Both the position numbers and the translations under genes were made by a program. From positions 1 through 29,033 of the forward strand of contig DATFYI010000157.1 of the NCBI GenBank assembly GCA_035315125.1: a stretch of DNA of 29,033 nt, given 5' to 3'. The DNA is from DATFYI01 sp035315125 (GTDB taxonomy: Bacteria > Chloroflexota > Anaerolineae > Anaerolineales > Anaerolineaceae). Positions 7,049 through 14,682 of this stretch are shown in pieces. Position 1 is the first letter of the stretch, and every line of letters begins with the position of its first letter. The notes beneath the pieces are model-generated. The model did no database searches and was not told where the DNA came from. It saw only the letters and a program-made list of their open reading frames with translations.

Positions 7049-7393
7049 CTGAATACTTTAGAAACAGCTCATAGTATCATCCAGACCTTAGAAGATAAAA
7101 AAGGGGAAAGCATCCTTTTGCTAGACATTCACGAGATCGTATCTTTTACAGACTATTTTATTATATGTTCAGGCACCAGCGACCGGATGTTAGATAGTCT
7201 GGCAAATGCTGTCATCGAAACAGCAAAAAAACAATTTGATTTATTGAGCAAGACAGAAGGCCGGCCTTCAGATGGCTGGCTGGTTGTAGACCTGGGTGAT
7301 ATCATCGTCCATCTTTTTTCCCCAGACCAACGTGAATATTATCACCTGGAACAACTTTGGGAGCGCGGCAAAGTATTGGTATCCCTGCAATAA
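7049..7393 (+). CDS. rsfS: Ribosomal silencing factor RsfS (CTG start)
   Basis: The protein blocks joining of ribosomal subunits by binding uL14 on the large subunit, lowering translation when nutrients are scarce. Family features are clear: LEDKKGESILLLDI, FTDYFIICSGTSDR, then GWLVVDLGDIIVHLFSP and the C-terminal REYYHLEQLW. The frame has no ATG, GTG or TTG before an internal TTG at 7118, which would remove the first conserved strand. CTG at 7049 lies 9 bases after an excellent AAGGAG (7034-7039), and the 114-residue product it gives has the normal RsfS length; an in-frame stop at 7043-7045 rules out anything further upstream. CTG initiation is therefore the best explanation; a sequencing error at the start codon is the main alternative. 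Confidence 0.88.
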   Translation: MNTLETAHSIIQTLEDKKGESILLLDIHEIVSFTDYFIICSGTSDRMLDSLANAVIETAKKQFDLLSKTEGRPSDGWLVVDLGDIIVHLFSPDQREYYHLEQLWERGKVLVSLQ

Positions 7394-7413
7394 AAAAAGA
7401 AATACTCGATTTC

Positions 7414-7455
7414 GCCCCGCTCCAGAAAATATTATAACAATGTGGGGCTTTTTTT
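7414..7455 (+). terminator. Intrinsic terminator after rsfS
   Basis: GCCCCGC (7414-7420) pairs with GTGGGGC (7442-7448), seven pairs with one G-U, and is followed at once by seven T residues (7449-7455). The loop is long (21 bases, AT-rich). It separates rsfS from the convergent ctaA-ctaB gene that ends at 7458. Confidence 0.7.
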
Positions 7456-7457
7456 AT

Positions 7458-9305
7458 CTATATCAATACATCTAGTGCCAGCGCTAAAAATAGGAGTGCC
7501 AGATACATGCTCGAATAACGGTACATCAACCAAGCAGTTTTATTTCCATCCGTCTTATAAACTCTCCAGGCAGAATACAACATCCAAGCGCCCAATAATA
7601 TGGCAGAAACCAGATATAGACTGCCAGCCATGTGGAAAATTGGCATTACTAATGTTAGAGCAACCAACTCGATTGTGTATATTAATATTTGTAAGCGGGT
7701 TGTTTTTTCGCCGCGCACAACCGGCAGCATAGGGACCCCACCACGGGCGTAATCATTGCGCCGTACGATTGCCAGAGCCCAAAAATGCGGCGGTGTCCAC
7801 AAAAAGATGATTGCAAAAAGAAAGAGCGAAGGAATATTCAAAGAACCACTTGCTGCAGCCCAACCCACCAAAGGCGGAATGGCTCCTGCCCCACCCCCAA
7901 TGACAATATTCTGTACTGTCAAACGTTTTAACCAGATACTGTAAAGTAAAACATAATAGATCATACCGGCCAGAGAAAGTACAGCCGCCAAAAGGTTAAC
8001 AAAACCCGCCAGCAGGAAAAAAGCAGCCAGGCAAGCTCCCAGCCCGTACGCCAATCCTTCGGCAGGCATCAACCGGCCGGCCGGCAGCGGCCTCCGGGAG
8101 GTGCGCTGCATAGCGCGATCAAGATCGCGATCGATGTACTGGTTGATTGCGCTTGCGCCGCCTGCAGCTAAAGCACCGCCCAACATGGTCCAAAATGTCA
8201 AACTCAAGCCCGGCAGCTTCCTTCCACCCACTACCATACCTGCATAAGTTGTCACCAATAACAATAGTACGATAACCGGTTTGCTGAGGGTAAAGAAGTC
8301 ACGCAACCGTTGTCCGAACGGCAGTGGAATATTAGCTTCAGCCATTTCTTGCTCTCGAGTGCGCAGCGAAAGGCCGGATGCAGCCACTACAATGACCTGA
8401 GCCGCCCATAATCCTGATGAAGCCGCAGCATGCAACCCTACCAGATCAGTTGGAAAACCACGGGCTACCTTCAAGGCACCGATTAATACTTCCCCGAAAA
8501 ACAGAATAAATGCACCCGTAACTGCTGTAAGGACCACCCTTTGACTGCGCTGGCTACGCCAGGCAACTAAGAATTGGGCAGTAACCAATAAACTGGCAAT
8601 TGCAACTACCAAAAGGTGGCTCAGCTCCAACCAGGCCAGCGGTGTGACCGGCAACTGACTATTGCAAAGCGGCCAACCTGAACAAGATTGAGAAGCGCCT
8701 AAACTGGCAATCAGAGTTCCGTTGATCATTAAGATGAATATGGCAAATACCGTGATCAAGGACAGCTTATTAAAAGGCGTTTGGAAAATCTTAAGATCTA
8801 ACTTCATAAACTCTATAGTTGGGTAGAAAACCGCGACTGTAGCTGATAAGAGTAACCCCAGGGAGGCCAATGCTAATCCAAGATGAATGGGATTAATGAC
8901 TGCGGAGTAGTTTAAACTGGCTGAAAAAGCGCCAACAATGATCTGCACTAGCATCAACCCACTGGAAATATATAGGGCGATGTTAACCCGGTGGAAAGAA
9001 CGGAAATTTCTCCAACCCAAAATTGCACTTGCCAGAATCATTACAGTTGAAAGCGCTGCCAGACCACGGTGAAGCACCTGCAGGCGAGCCGCAAGGCCAA
9101 TCGGTACACCCCAACCCCCAAAACAAGTTGGCCAATCCGGACAAGCATTGGCTGCTGCGCTCACGCTTACAATATAACCCACCACAATTAATAAAAAAGT
9201 GACTATCGAGGTTGCCAGAAGGAAATATCGAAAACTGTTCAAGTGATTTTGATTGGTATTTACCAACTCTGGTTGATATTCATTATTCTTAACTATTAAT
9301 TTCAT
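7458..9305 (-). CDS. ctaA-ctaB: Heme A synthase / heme O synthase fusion (CtaA-CtaB)
   Basis: One 615-residue membrane protein joins the two enzymes that turn protoheme into heme A for cytochrome oxidase. Residues 1 to about 310 are CtaA/COX15-like, with eight membrane helices and four His expected to hold hemes (H79 in VLHRG, H141 in INPIHLG, H230 in ELSHLL, H292 in GLHAA) and two Cys pairs, C55/C61 and C208/C214, in the external loops. Residues about 330-615 are CtaB, a UbiA-type farnesyltransferase with motif 1 N388-Q-Y-I-D392-R-D-L-D396, then RTSRRPLPAG, and TPPHFWALAI near the C-terminus. The Glu found three residues before the first His in Bacillus CtaA is Gln76 here. Fusion of heme O synthase and heme A synthase is a known arrangement in some Chloroflexota. 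GAGGC overlapping the SURF1 stop serves as ribosome-binding site; SURF1 and SCO lie directly upstream. Confidence 0.94.
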   Translation of the reverse strand: MKLIVKNNEYQPELVNTNQNHLNSFRYFLLATSIVTFLLIVVGYIVSVSAAANACPDWPTCFGGWGVPIGLAARLQVLHRGLAALSTVMILASAILGWRNFRSFHRVNIALYISSGLMLVQIIVGAFSASLNYSAVINPIHLGLALASLGLLLSATVAVFYPTIEFMKLDLKIFQTPFNKLSLITVFAIFILMINGTLIASLGASQSCSGWPLCNSQLPVTPLAWLELSHLLVVAIASLLVTAQFLVAWRSQRSQRVVLTAVTGAFILFFGEVLIGALKVARGFPTDLVGLHAAASSGLWAAQVIVVAASGLSLRTREQEMAEANIPLPFGQRLRDFFTLSKPVIVLLLLVTTYAGMVVGGRKLPGLSLTFWTMLGGALAAGGASAINQYIDRDLDRAMQRTSRRPLPAGRLMPAEGLAYGLGACLAAFFLLAGFVNLLAAVLSLAGMIYYVLLYSIWLKRLTVQNIVIGGGAGAIPPLVGWAAASGSLNIPSLFLFAIIFLWTPPHFWALAIVRRNDYARGGVPMLPVVRGEKTTRLQILIYTIELVALTLVMPIFHMAGSLYLVSAILLGAWMLYSAWRVYKTDGNKTAWLMYRYSSMYLALLFLALALDVLI

Positions 9306-9308
9306 TTT

Positions 9309-10115
9309 TTATGCCTCTACGTTTTGGTGATCCTTGGGTAGATAGGAAGGGTTTCTTGTTTCGGAATGTGCACGCAACTTTCGGCGTATAAACACCATAA
9401 AAACAACCAGAAGGATCGCCGTAAAAGAAAACCATTGAATGGCATAGCTCAAGTGTGGACCGTCACTCAAATCAATTGTGGGCATTATGCGTTCAGGGTA
9501 ACCGCTAAAGGAAGGATCGGGTATTTCTTGAATATAGATTGGCAATAAAACGACGCCAATTTGCTTTTGAATTTGATCCAGGTTGATTCTTCCCACCAAA
9601 CCGTCTGATATAGAATTGCTTGAGCTGCCTCCAGCAAACAAACTATTCAAATCAAATCCAGTCTGGGACAAGAGAATCATGCCATTCACGCTGACGAGAC
9701 CATTTACATCATAGCGTTTACCCTGGCGCCCATCTGCATAGGGGATCCAGCCACGATCCACCAGGACATATTCATTGCTGCCCTGCAAAATCAAGGGCGT
9801 TAGGATATGGTAACCAAGCTGTCCATTCCAGACCTGGTTATTTAGCAGGATTTCATGGGAAACATCAAACTGGCCGATCACAATCGCTTGGCGATATTGC
9901 ATGGAGGTTAATTGAGGATCAGAGTACTCCTGATTCAGATTAAGGGGAGGCGCCAAAATCTCGGATTCCACCTTCGCATTCAAAGCTTTTCGCTGCGCCA
10001 GACGATCAAGCTGCCAGAAACCCAGCCGAATAAAAAGAACCGATATTACAATAACCAGGATTGAGCCCAAAATCCAACGCCAACCCAATAATGATTTCAC
10101 TGGTTCATCCCTCAT
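9309..10115 (-). CDS. SURF1-family cytochrome oxidase assembly protein
   Basis: From the ATG at 10115 this is a 268-residue protein with one N-terminal and one C-terminal membrane helix around an external domain, the SURF1 layout. The N-terminal FIRLGFWQLDRLAQRKALN and the later LVDRGWIPYADGRQG and LSYAIQWFSF are classic family motifs. SURF1 helps insert heme a into cytochrome oxidase subunit I. The frame is open to an ATG at 10151, but that extra segment lies inside the SCO gene, lacks a ribosome-binding site and precedes the normal start of homologues. The ATG at 10115 overlaps the last 11 bases of SCO, so coupled translation is likely. It ends 3 bases before ctaA-ctaB. Confidence 0.9.
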   Translation of the reverse strand: MRDEPVKSLLGWRWILGSILVIVISVLFIRLGFWQLDRLAQRKALNAKVESEILAPPLNLNQEYSDPQLTSMQYRQAIVIGQFDVSHEILLNNQVWNGQLGYHILTPLILQGSNEYVLVDRGWIPYADGRQGKRYDVNGLVSVNGMILLSQTGFDLNSLFAGGSSSNSISDGLVGRINLDQIQKQIGVVLLPIYIQEIPDPSFSGYPERIMPTIDLSDGPHLSYAIQWFSFTAILLVVFMVFIRRKLRAHSETRNPSYLPKDHQNVEA

Positions 10116-10704
10116 TGATAATATGTTGGATATCCTGGTAAATATCATCAACCGAGTTATCCAAAGTGTAGGTTAATCGCAATTGACCATGAGGGTCGAT
10201 CAAATAAACCTGGGTGGAATGATTTACTTGATACTGGGTTACAGATGAATTTATTGGCAGCTCTTGATAAACACCGTAAGCCTTCCAGACCGGTGTCAGT
10301 TCAGCCAGGCTGCCGCTCAGCCCAATAAATGAAGGATCATATTTCGCCAGAAAAGTTCGTATCTGGGCTGGATTGTCACGCTGAGGATCAACAGTAATAA
10401 ACACAAAATTAACCCGTTTCGATTGAGATCCCAATCTGGCAAATACTTGTTTCATCACGGCCAATGTAGCGGGGCATTCATCCGGACAATTGGTGTAACC
10501 AAAAAATAACAGGACTAGCTGGCCTTTATGTTGGCTCAATTGGAATGATTGTCCATTCGTATTATTTAGCGAAAAGTCGGGAGCAGGCAGAGGTGGTTGG
10601 TATATAGAACCATGGAAAGCATAATGTTGCTCAAATGCTACCAAAATAAGTCCGATTAATGCTGCTAGCACAATTAAGCCTGACCAGATCCAATATTTTC
10701 GCAT
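10105..10704 (-). CDS. SCO1/SenC-family copper chaperone
   Basis: This 199-residue protein has one N-terminal membrane anchor (about residues 5-25) and an external thioredoxin-like domain. The copper-binding CxxxC is present (C73 and C77 in FFGYTNCPDECPATL), and the distal ligand is H162 in QVNHSTQVYLIDPHG. SCO proteins deliver copper to, or reduce, the CuA site of oxidase subunit II. VFITVDPQRDNPAQ is another family landmark. It overlaps SURF1 and stands in a cluster for oxidase biogenesis, although no oxidase structural gene lies in the window. A ribosome-binding site is weak (AGGAT directly before the ATG), so translation may start with little help. Confidence 0.92.
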   Translation of the reverse strand: MRKYWIWSGLIVLAALIGLILVAFEQHYAFHGSIYQPPLPAPDFSLNNTNGQSFQLSQHKGQLVLLFFGYTNCPDECPATLAVMKQVFARLGSQSKRVNFVFITVDPQRDNPAQIRTFLAKYDPSFIGLSGSLAELTPVWKAYGVYQELPINSSVTQYQVNHSTQVYLIDPHGQLRLTYTLDNSVDDIYQDIQHIINEG

Positions 10705-10762
10705 ATCATCCTATCTAACAATCCAAATAACTGGCTAGAAGGCTTTTTGAACCTGAAATAGT

Positions 10763-11170
10763 TCACCCAGGCTGATCGCCTGAAGACTCTTGATCAGAAT
10801 GATCGGTAAACCAGGTCAGGTTAAACCAATCTTCTGCCTGATCGGGGGTCAATGTGCGCCGGTCATAAACAACAACCCCACCGCTGGCCTGAAGCGAAAC
10901 CAACACAACCTGCATCGACCGTTCGTCGCTGACAAAATGATTTAGAAACTCAACACGATTGATCGTATTGTCGTCGTAGTCCACAACCACTAAGTCGGGC
11001 CGCCAATTCTCCAAATTGTAGATCGTTTCGGTCATACTGTAAGCCAGACGGATCTGAATAGCCTTGCCTCCCCATTTTTGGACAAAGAGTTTCTCCAGAC
11101 CTTTGCCAAACAATCGGTTTGCGGAAGCAATCAAGACTCGTCTTTGCAACTCCTGGTTCGAATTGGTCAT
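10763..11170 (-). CDS. Degenerate receiver-like protein upstream of the oxidase assembly genes
   Basis: The protein has 135 residues with no signal peptide or membrane segment. The first 100 look like a receiver fold: strand RVLIASANRLFGKGLEKLF matches the first strand and helix of NarL-type receivers, and RPDLVVVDYDD places an Asp (D64) where phosphorylation normally occurs. The acidic pair at the end of strand 1 is replaced by Ala-Ser, and the conserved Lys after strand 5 is missing, so phosphorylation in the normal way is doubtful. The last 35 residues (TPDQAEDWFNLTWFTDHSDQ) match nothing I recognise. It is 58 bases upstream of SCO on the same strand, so it may lead the operon and act as an atypical regulator or protein-protein adaptor. 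The receiver assignment is by pattern only. Confidence 0.65.
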   Translation of the reverse strand: MTNSNQELQRRVLIASANRLFGKGLEKLFVQKWGGKAIQIRLAYSMTETIYNLENWRPDLVVVDYDDNTINRVEFLNHFVSDERSMQVVLVSLQASGGVVVYDRRTLTPDQAEDWFNLTWFTDHSDQESSGDQPG

Positions 11171-11285
11171 GTAAGGAACGCTCCAGACCCTAATTGATTT
11201 CCATTGGTATTCTTGTCTATAAATTTATCAAATATCGGGATGCTTTTCTATCCACCTAGCTCTACAGAGTGGGTTAAATTAAAAT

Positions 11286-11322
11286 TCCCAGAGGGGTGAT
11301 TTCTATCATCACCCCCCTGGGA
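11286..11322 (-). terminator. Stem-loop after the two-component operon, probable terminator
   Basis: Fifteen-base arms, 11286-11300 and 11308-11322, pair at 14 positions around a 7-base loop. On the minus strand the stem is followed by ATTTTAATTT, a loose U-rich tail, so it fits as terminator of the response-regulator gene that ends at 11361. It lies upstream of the oxidase assembly cluster and would insulate it. Confidence 0.65.
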
Positions 11323-11360
11323 TAAGCGTGAGAACAAATTAACCGGTCAGACGAATAGAT

Positions 11361-12014
11361 CTATTGGTTTTTTTGTATCAACTTTAATTGAATCGCTTTG
11401 CTAACGGCCTCTGTGCGGTTGGAAGATTCCATTTTTTCAAGAATATGACGAATATGAGTCTTTACTGTATTTTCTGAAATAAACAGGCATGCCGCAATCT
11501 GTTGGGTAGTCTGGCCTTCTGCTAAACAATTCAAAACTTCCAACTCCCGATCACTCAAGAATGGCTGATGATCATTAGTATCCGGATGGGCAAGGGCACG
11601 CATCAATGGCGCTGTAATTTCAGGCGAGAGAACACCCTGTCCATCTGCCAGACGTAACAGCGATTTGCGTAGATCATCCGGTTCGGTACTTTTTATCAGG
11701 TATCCATCCGCGCCAGCCCGTATCGCCCCTAACAAATCCTGATCGTTTTTTGAAATCGTCAACATTAATATCTTTACAGTTTGGTGGTTGCTTCTTAGCG
11801 CACGAACTGTGGCAATCCCATCCATTTGAGGCATATTCACATCTAATAAAACAATATCAGGCCGGGTGCTCTCGATCACTTTTAGCGCTTCTTCGCCATC
11901 GTTTGCCTGGCCCACTACCTGGAATTCTGGCATCCCTTCTAAAAGGCTGATCAACCCGCGTCTAAAAAGGGTGTGGTCATCTACTACTACTAATCGCAAA
12001 CTATGGGAGATCAT
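11361..12014 (-). CDS. NarL/FixJ-family response regulator
   Basis: The protein has 217 residues. Residues 5-122 are an intact receiver: D12-D13, phospho-acceptor D58 in DIVLLDVNMPQMDG, Thr in LMLTISKND and Lys in GYLIKST. Residues about 150-210 are a LuxR-type helix-turn-helix: LSDRELEVLNCLAEGQTTQQ, then IAACLFISENTVKTHIRHIL. The architecture and length are those of NarL, which binds DNA as a dimer when phosphorylated. Its start overlaps the stop of the sensor kinase by four bases (ATGA), so the two are a cognate pair translated together. The signal and the target genes are not known; the oxidase assembly cluster just downstream and the Rrf2 gene upstream are candidates. Confidence 0.93.
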   Translation of the reverse strand: MISHSLRLVVVDDHTLFRRGLISLLEGMPEFQVVGQANDGEEALKVIESTRPDIVLLDVNMPQMDGIATVRALRSNHQTVKILMLTISKNDQDLLGAIRAGADGYLIKSTEPDDLRKSLLRLADGQGVLSPEITAPLMRALAHPDTNDHQPFLSDRELEVLNCLAEGQTTQQIAACLFISENTVKTHIRHILEKMESSNRTEAVSKAIQLKLIQKNQ

Positions 12015-13837
12015 ACAGACGCCTCCTGGAATCTGGGTAGCTGTAATCGAACAGTTGTGCCTTTGCGAGGCTGACTAATAATTTGGAAATCTGCTCCAAT
12101 TAACTCTGCTCTTTCACGCATACCTCGTAAACCATATTGTGTTACTTCAGGTACATCTTCAGCCAGAAAACCCTGACCATCATCCCTGACTTCTACAATC
12201 AAATCATCCTGCCATTCACGGACTGAGATTGTAACCTGTTGAGCATGAGCATGCTTTCGTATATTGCTCATTGCTTCCTGTACAATGCGGATCAATTGTG
12301 CCTGAATCTCAGGAGACACTTCCCAATCTGGGGGAAGAAAACTAAAACTTACTTTTAAATTGCTGACTTCCTCAAAATCTCGAATGACCTGTTCCATCCA
12401 ACTCGATAATCCAGGTCCGGGCGTCATCCGCAGATTATCGATCGCCTGGCGGGTATCCAAATAAGCTTCAGCTAGCGCCTTGTAATTTTGCTTGAGAACC
12501 AGACTCAATCGACTAAGATCCCCTTGCAATAAGTAATTTTGCATTTGGGAAGATTGTAATTTTAAGAAAGCCAGTGTTTGGGCCAGACCGTCATGGATTT
12601 CCCTGGCCAGACGAGTACGCTCCTGAATGATCGTATTAAATTGAAGTGAAAGAATTTGTCGCTCGTTCTCTATTAATAAAGCAGCTTGAGCCGTCACAGT
12701 TTCAAGCACAGCCATTTGGCGGGGATTTAAAGGTTGAGCCACTTTAGAGGCAATCAGCAGGATTCCGATAATCTCGCCATCAGATAAAATAAGCGGCTCC
12801 GCAATGAGATATCCGATAGCGGTTTGTAACTCTTGCTCTCTATCTCCAGTTTTATAAGTCAAACCAGTTTGATTAACCTGCTCGAAAAAGCGATTGATTT
12901 TGACATCATCGATTTGTAAATCGCCTCGTTTTAGACGAATTTCTGGCTGCCATTCGTCCAATGGTTGAACGTACACACAGGCAGAATCTACATCAAGCGC
13001 ATTTTGAAGACCTTCCAGCAAGCAATCCAGTAAATTACTTAATTCTGCTTTTGAAGAATTCATGCTCTGCATTTGTCTTAATGTCGCTAATTCCTGATTG
13101 CGCAAACGAATTGTTTGGATGGCGTTGGACAATTCAGTTAATAAATCTTCCATAAAACTGATTTGATCTTCGGAAATACGAATATCAGCAGGTATGTACA
13201 AATTTAACATCCCCTGTATTTTTTGATCTTTTTTCATTGAAATGCAATAGAGATTAAGATCTCCTGCCATCGGCTCGTCTAGAAATGGGCAATTATCATC
13301 ATGAGCAGGTTGGTTGATCTTACAGATCTTACATCGTTGGCGCACATCAACTGAGGTTAGTTTGTCTGTCCAGATTGTCGAGTCATTTGCAGGAAGATTT
13401 CCGAAAGTATACGCCGGCAGACTTTGTCCGATCTCATCCAATGGGATAAACGAGCAAGCTTTCGCTCCAACCAGGCCAGCAATGATTTCCAGGGCTGAAT
13501 CCACCAGCTCTTTTTCATTTTGAGCATTGATCATGCTTTGATTTAATAACAAAATACCGGCAATATAGTTCTTTTGAAGTGCCAGAGATTTTTCAATCTC
13601 TTTAATTTGGTTTTGCTGGAGCGTTTTTTGACGAGAGAGAGCAATCACTTTGGTTACCAACCAGGTAAGCGCGGATGCCAGCAGTATTGCTCCAATCCAA
13701 TATCCAAACTTATTCAGAAATCCATAATGACTAGCAATGGAAATGAATAAAGTAAGCACTAACATGAATGTTAGAACACAATACCATAATAAAGAGAGCC
13801 GGTTGAGATATTGACGAATTCGCATGATCTTTGTCAT
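12011..13837 (-). CDS. NarX/DesK-type sensor histidine kinase with two GAF domains and a cysteine cluster
   Basis: The protein has 608 residues. Two membrane helices (about 14-34 and 44-65) with a very short external loop are followed by a coiled linker, a first GAF-like domain (about 95-245), a second (about 265-395), a HisKA_3 domain and an HATPase. The phospho-acceptor is H415 in LAREIHDGLAQTL; the HDxxxQ form is typical of this class. N525 lies in the N-box QEAMSNIRKHAHA and the G-box is DDGQGF (552-557). The first GAF domain carries C169-x2-C172 and C183-P within RQRCKICKINQPAHDDNCPF, which might bind a metal or Fe-S cluster or act as a thiol switch. The tiny external loop suggests sensing inside the cell or in the membrane. 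The ATG follows AGGG. It is co-translated with the NarL-type regulator. Confidence 0.92.
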   Translation of the reverse strand: MTKIMRIRQYLNRLSLLWYCVLTFMLVLTLFISIASHYGFLNKFGYWIGAILLASALTWLVTKVIALSRQKTLQQNQIKEIEKSLALQKNYIAGILLLNQSMINAQNEKELVDSALEIIAGLVGAKACSFIPLDEIGQSLPAYTFGNLPANDSTIWTDKLTSVDVRQRCKICKINQPAHDDNCPFLDEPMAGDLNLYCISMKKDQKIQGMLNLYIPADIRISEDQISFMEDLLTELSNAIQTIRLRNQELATLRQMQSMNSSKAELSNLLDCLLEGLQNALDVDSACVYVQPLDEWQPEIRLKRGDLQIDDVKINRFFEQVNQTGLTYKTGDREQELQTAIGYLIAEPLILSDGEIIGILLIASKVAQPLNPRQMAVLETVTAQAALLIENERQILSLQFNTIIQERTRLAREIHDGLAQTLAFLKLQSSQMQNYLLQGDLSRLSLVLKQNYKALAEAYLDTRQAIDNLRMTPGPGLSSWMEQVIRDFEEVSNLKVSFSFLPPDWEVSPEIQAQLIRIVQEAMSNIRKHAHAQQVTISVREWQDDLIVEVRDDGQGFLAEDVPEVTQYGLRGMRERAELIGADFQIISQPRKGTTVRLQLPRFQEASV

Positions 13838-14068
13838 TTTACCCTAAATCAACTCCCAGTTCGAGACCGGCAAATGAACTGTGCATGATGAATTTTAAAA
13901 AAACCATTTTATATCATTGTTCACAACAGAACACTTTATTATTATCGCAAATTAACTTAAGGGCAGGGTTATAAAATGGATCGCACTTTAACAGCAGTTT
14001 TTAGAGATGCTCAAATCAGGCTGGCTAAAATTAAAGGATTCTAAAGGGTAAGTTAATGCTAGTTAAGT

Positions 14069-14090
14069 AATAAGTATAATTTATCTTATT
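14069..14090 (+). promoter_or_regulatory. Second dyad, spanning a TATAAT, upstream of rrf2
   Basis: AATAAG (14069-14074) and CTTATT (14085-14090) form a perfect inverted repeat with 10 bases between, and TATAAT (14075-14080) lies inside it. The best -35 for this TATAAT is weak (TTAATG at 14053-14058). It could be a distal promoter with its own operator, or a chance AT-rich dyad. Confidence 0.35.
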
Positions 14091-14129
14091 AGTCAATAAA
14101 TGGACGTTTGGAGACTTTTTCTATGATAT

Positions 14130-14158
14130 TTGTCACTTCCATCAATTACCAAGATAAT
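14130..14158 (+). promoter_or_regulatory. Promoter of the rrf2-family gene
   Basis: TTGTCA (14130-14135) and GATAAT (14153-14158) each match the housekeeping consensus at 5 of 6 positions and are 17 bases apart. Transcription would start near 14165, giving a leader of about 35 bases that contains the GAGGTGA ribosome-binding site. Confidence 0.75.
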
Positions 14159-14165
14159 GTATCTT
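14151..14165 (+). promoter_or_regulatory. Candidate Rrf2 self-operator over the -10 element
   Basis: A perfect 15-base dyad, AAGATA-ATG-TATCTT, covers the -10 hexamer and reaches the predicted transcription start. A bound dimer would block RNA polymerase. Rrf2 regulators often repress their own genes, and AAGAT half-sites recall those of NsrR, so the Rrf2 protein encoded directly downstream is the obvious candidate. Confidence 0.6.
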
Positions 14166-14199
14166 TATCATCAATAAATCTTATATTTAGAGGTGAAAA

Positions 14200-14667
14200 A
14201 TGTTCCGTATCAGTCGTCGATTAGATTATGGCTTACAGTTAATGATCGCATTAGCGCAAGATCCAGATAATCATGCCCAATCTACTGCTTCATTAGCTGA
14301 AAAGTTACAAATGCCCCTGCCTTTCTTGCATCAAATTGCCCATACTTTAATGCAAGCTGGCTTGATTAAGGCTTCTCCAGGTCCACGTGGCGGGTTACGC
14401 CTGAGCCGCCCTGCCGAAAACATTACTGCTCTCCATATTACCGAATCATTGGAAGGCCCAATTACGCTAAACCCGTGCGGCGAATTAGAAGAAGATTGCC
14501 CACGCCAGGATAAATGCTCAACGGACTCGCTTTGGACAGAAATTCAGGATAAGATTGTTCACCAATTGGAAGGCGTCCGGTTAGACGCCCTGGTTGATCA
14601 ATCAGAAAATCAAGTGCCAGTCCTGGCAATGTCCTTCAGTCAAAATAGTTACGGCAGTTCAGATTAA
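14200..14667 (+). CDS. Rrf2-family transcriptional regulator with three-cysteine Fe-S motif
   Basis: The protein has 155 residues, the usual size for IscR/NsrR/RirA relatives. The N-terminal winged helix-turn-helix is clear: FRISRRLDYGLQLMIALAQ, then SLAEKLQMPLPFLHQIAHTL (recognition region) and the wing SPGPRGGLRLSRP. The dimerisation helix is followed by C93-x6-C100-x5-C106, the spacing used by family members that hold a [2Fe-2S] or [4Fe-4S] cluster. Such proteins sense iron-sulfur status, nitric oxide or oxygen; which one applies here cannot be told. Transcription is driven by a good promoter covered by a dyad, and GAGGTGA precedes the ATG. It diverges from the sensor-kinase operon and converges on bcp, 15 bases from its end. 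Confidence 0.93.
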   Translation: MFRISRRLDYGLQLMIALAQDPDNHAQSTASLAEKLQMPLPFLHQIAHTLMQAGLIKASPGPRGGLRLSRPAENITALHITESLEGPITLNPCGELEEDCPRQDKCSTDSLWTEIQDKIVHQLEGVRLDALVDQSENQVPVLAMSFSQNSYGSSD

Positions 14668-14682
14668 AGCACTCAAAAACCC

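Larger units (their letters stand above)
13838..14199 (+). other. Divergent regulatory region between the sensor-kinase operon and rrf2
   Basis: These 362 AT-rich bases hold no convincing gene. They contain the rrf2 promoter and overlapping dyad (14130-14165), a second dyad around a TATAAT (14069-14090), and, on the minus strand, presumably the promoter of the kinase operon, for which I find no clear -35/-10 pair. A 22-codon reading frame at 13976-14044 has an AGGG upstream but no other support. Confidence 0.7.

Noticed and set aside
10105..10151. Longer SURF1 start at 10151
   Set aside because: It would lie deeper inside the SCO gene without a ribosome-binding site and add residues before the usual SURF1 N-terminus.
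13976..14044. 22-codon open reading frame with an AGGG upstream
   Set aside because: Short, in an AT-rich regulatory region, with no recognisable feature in the peptide; not distinguishable from chance.
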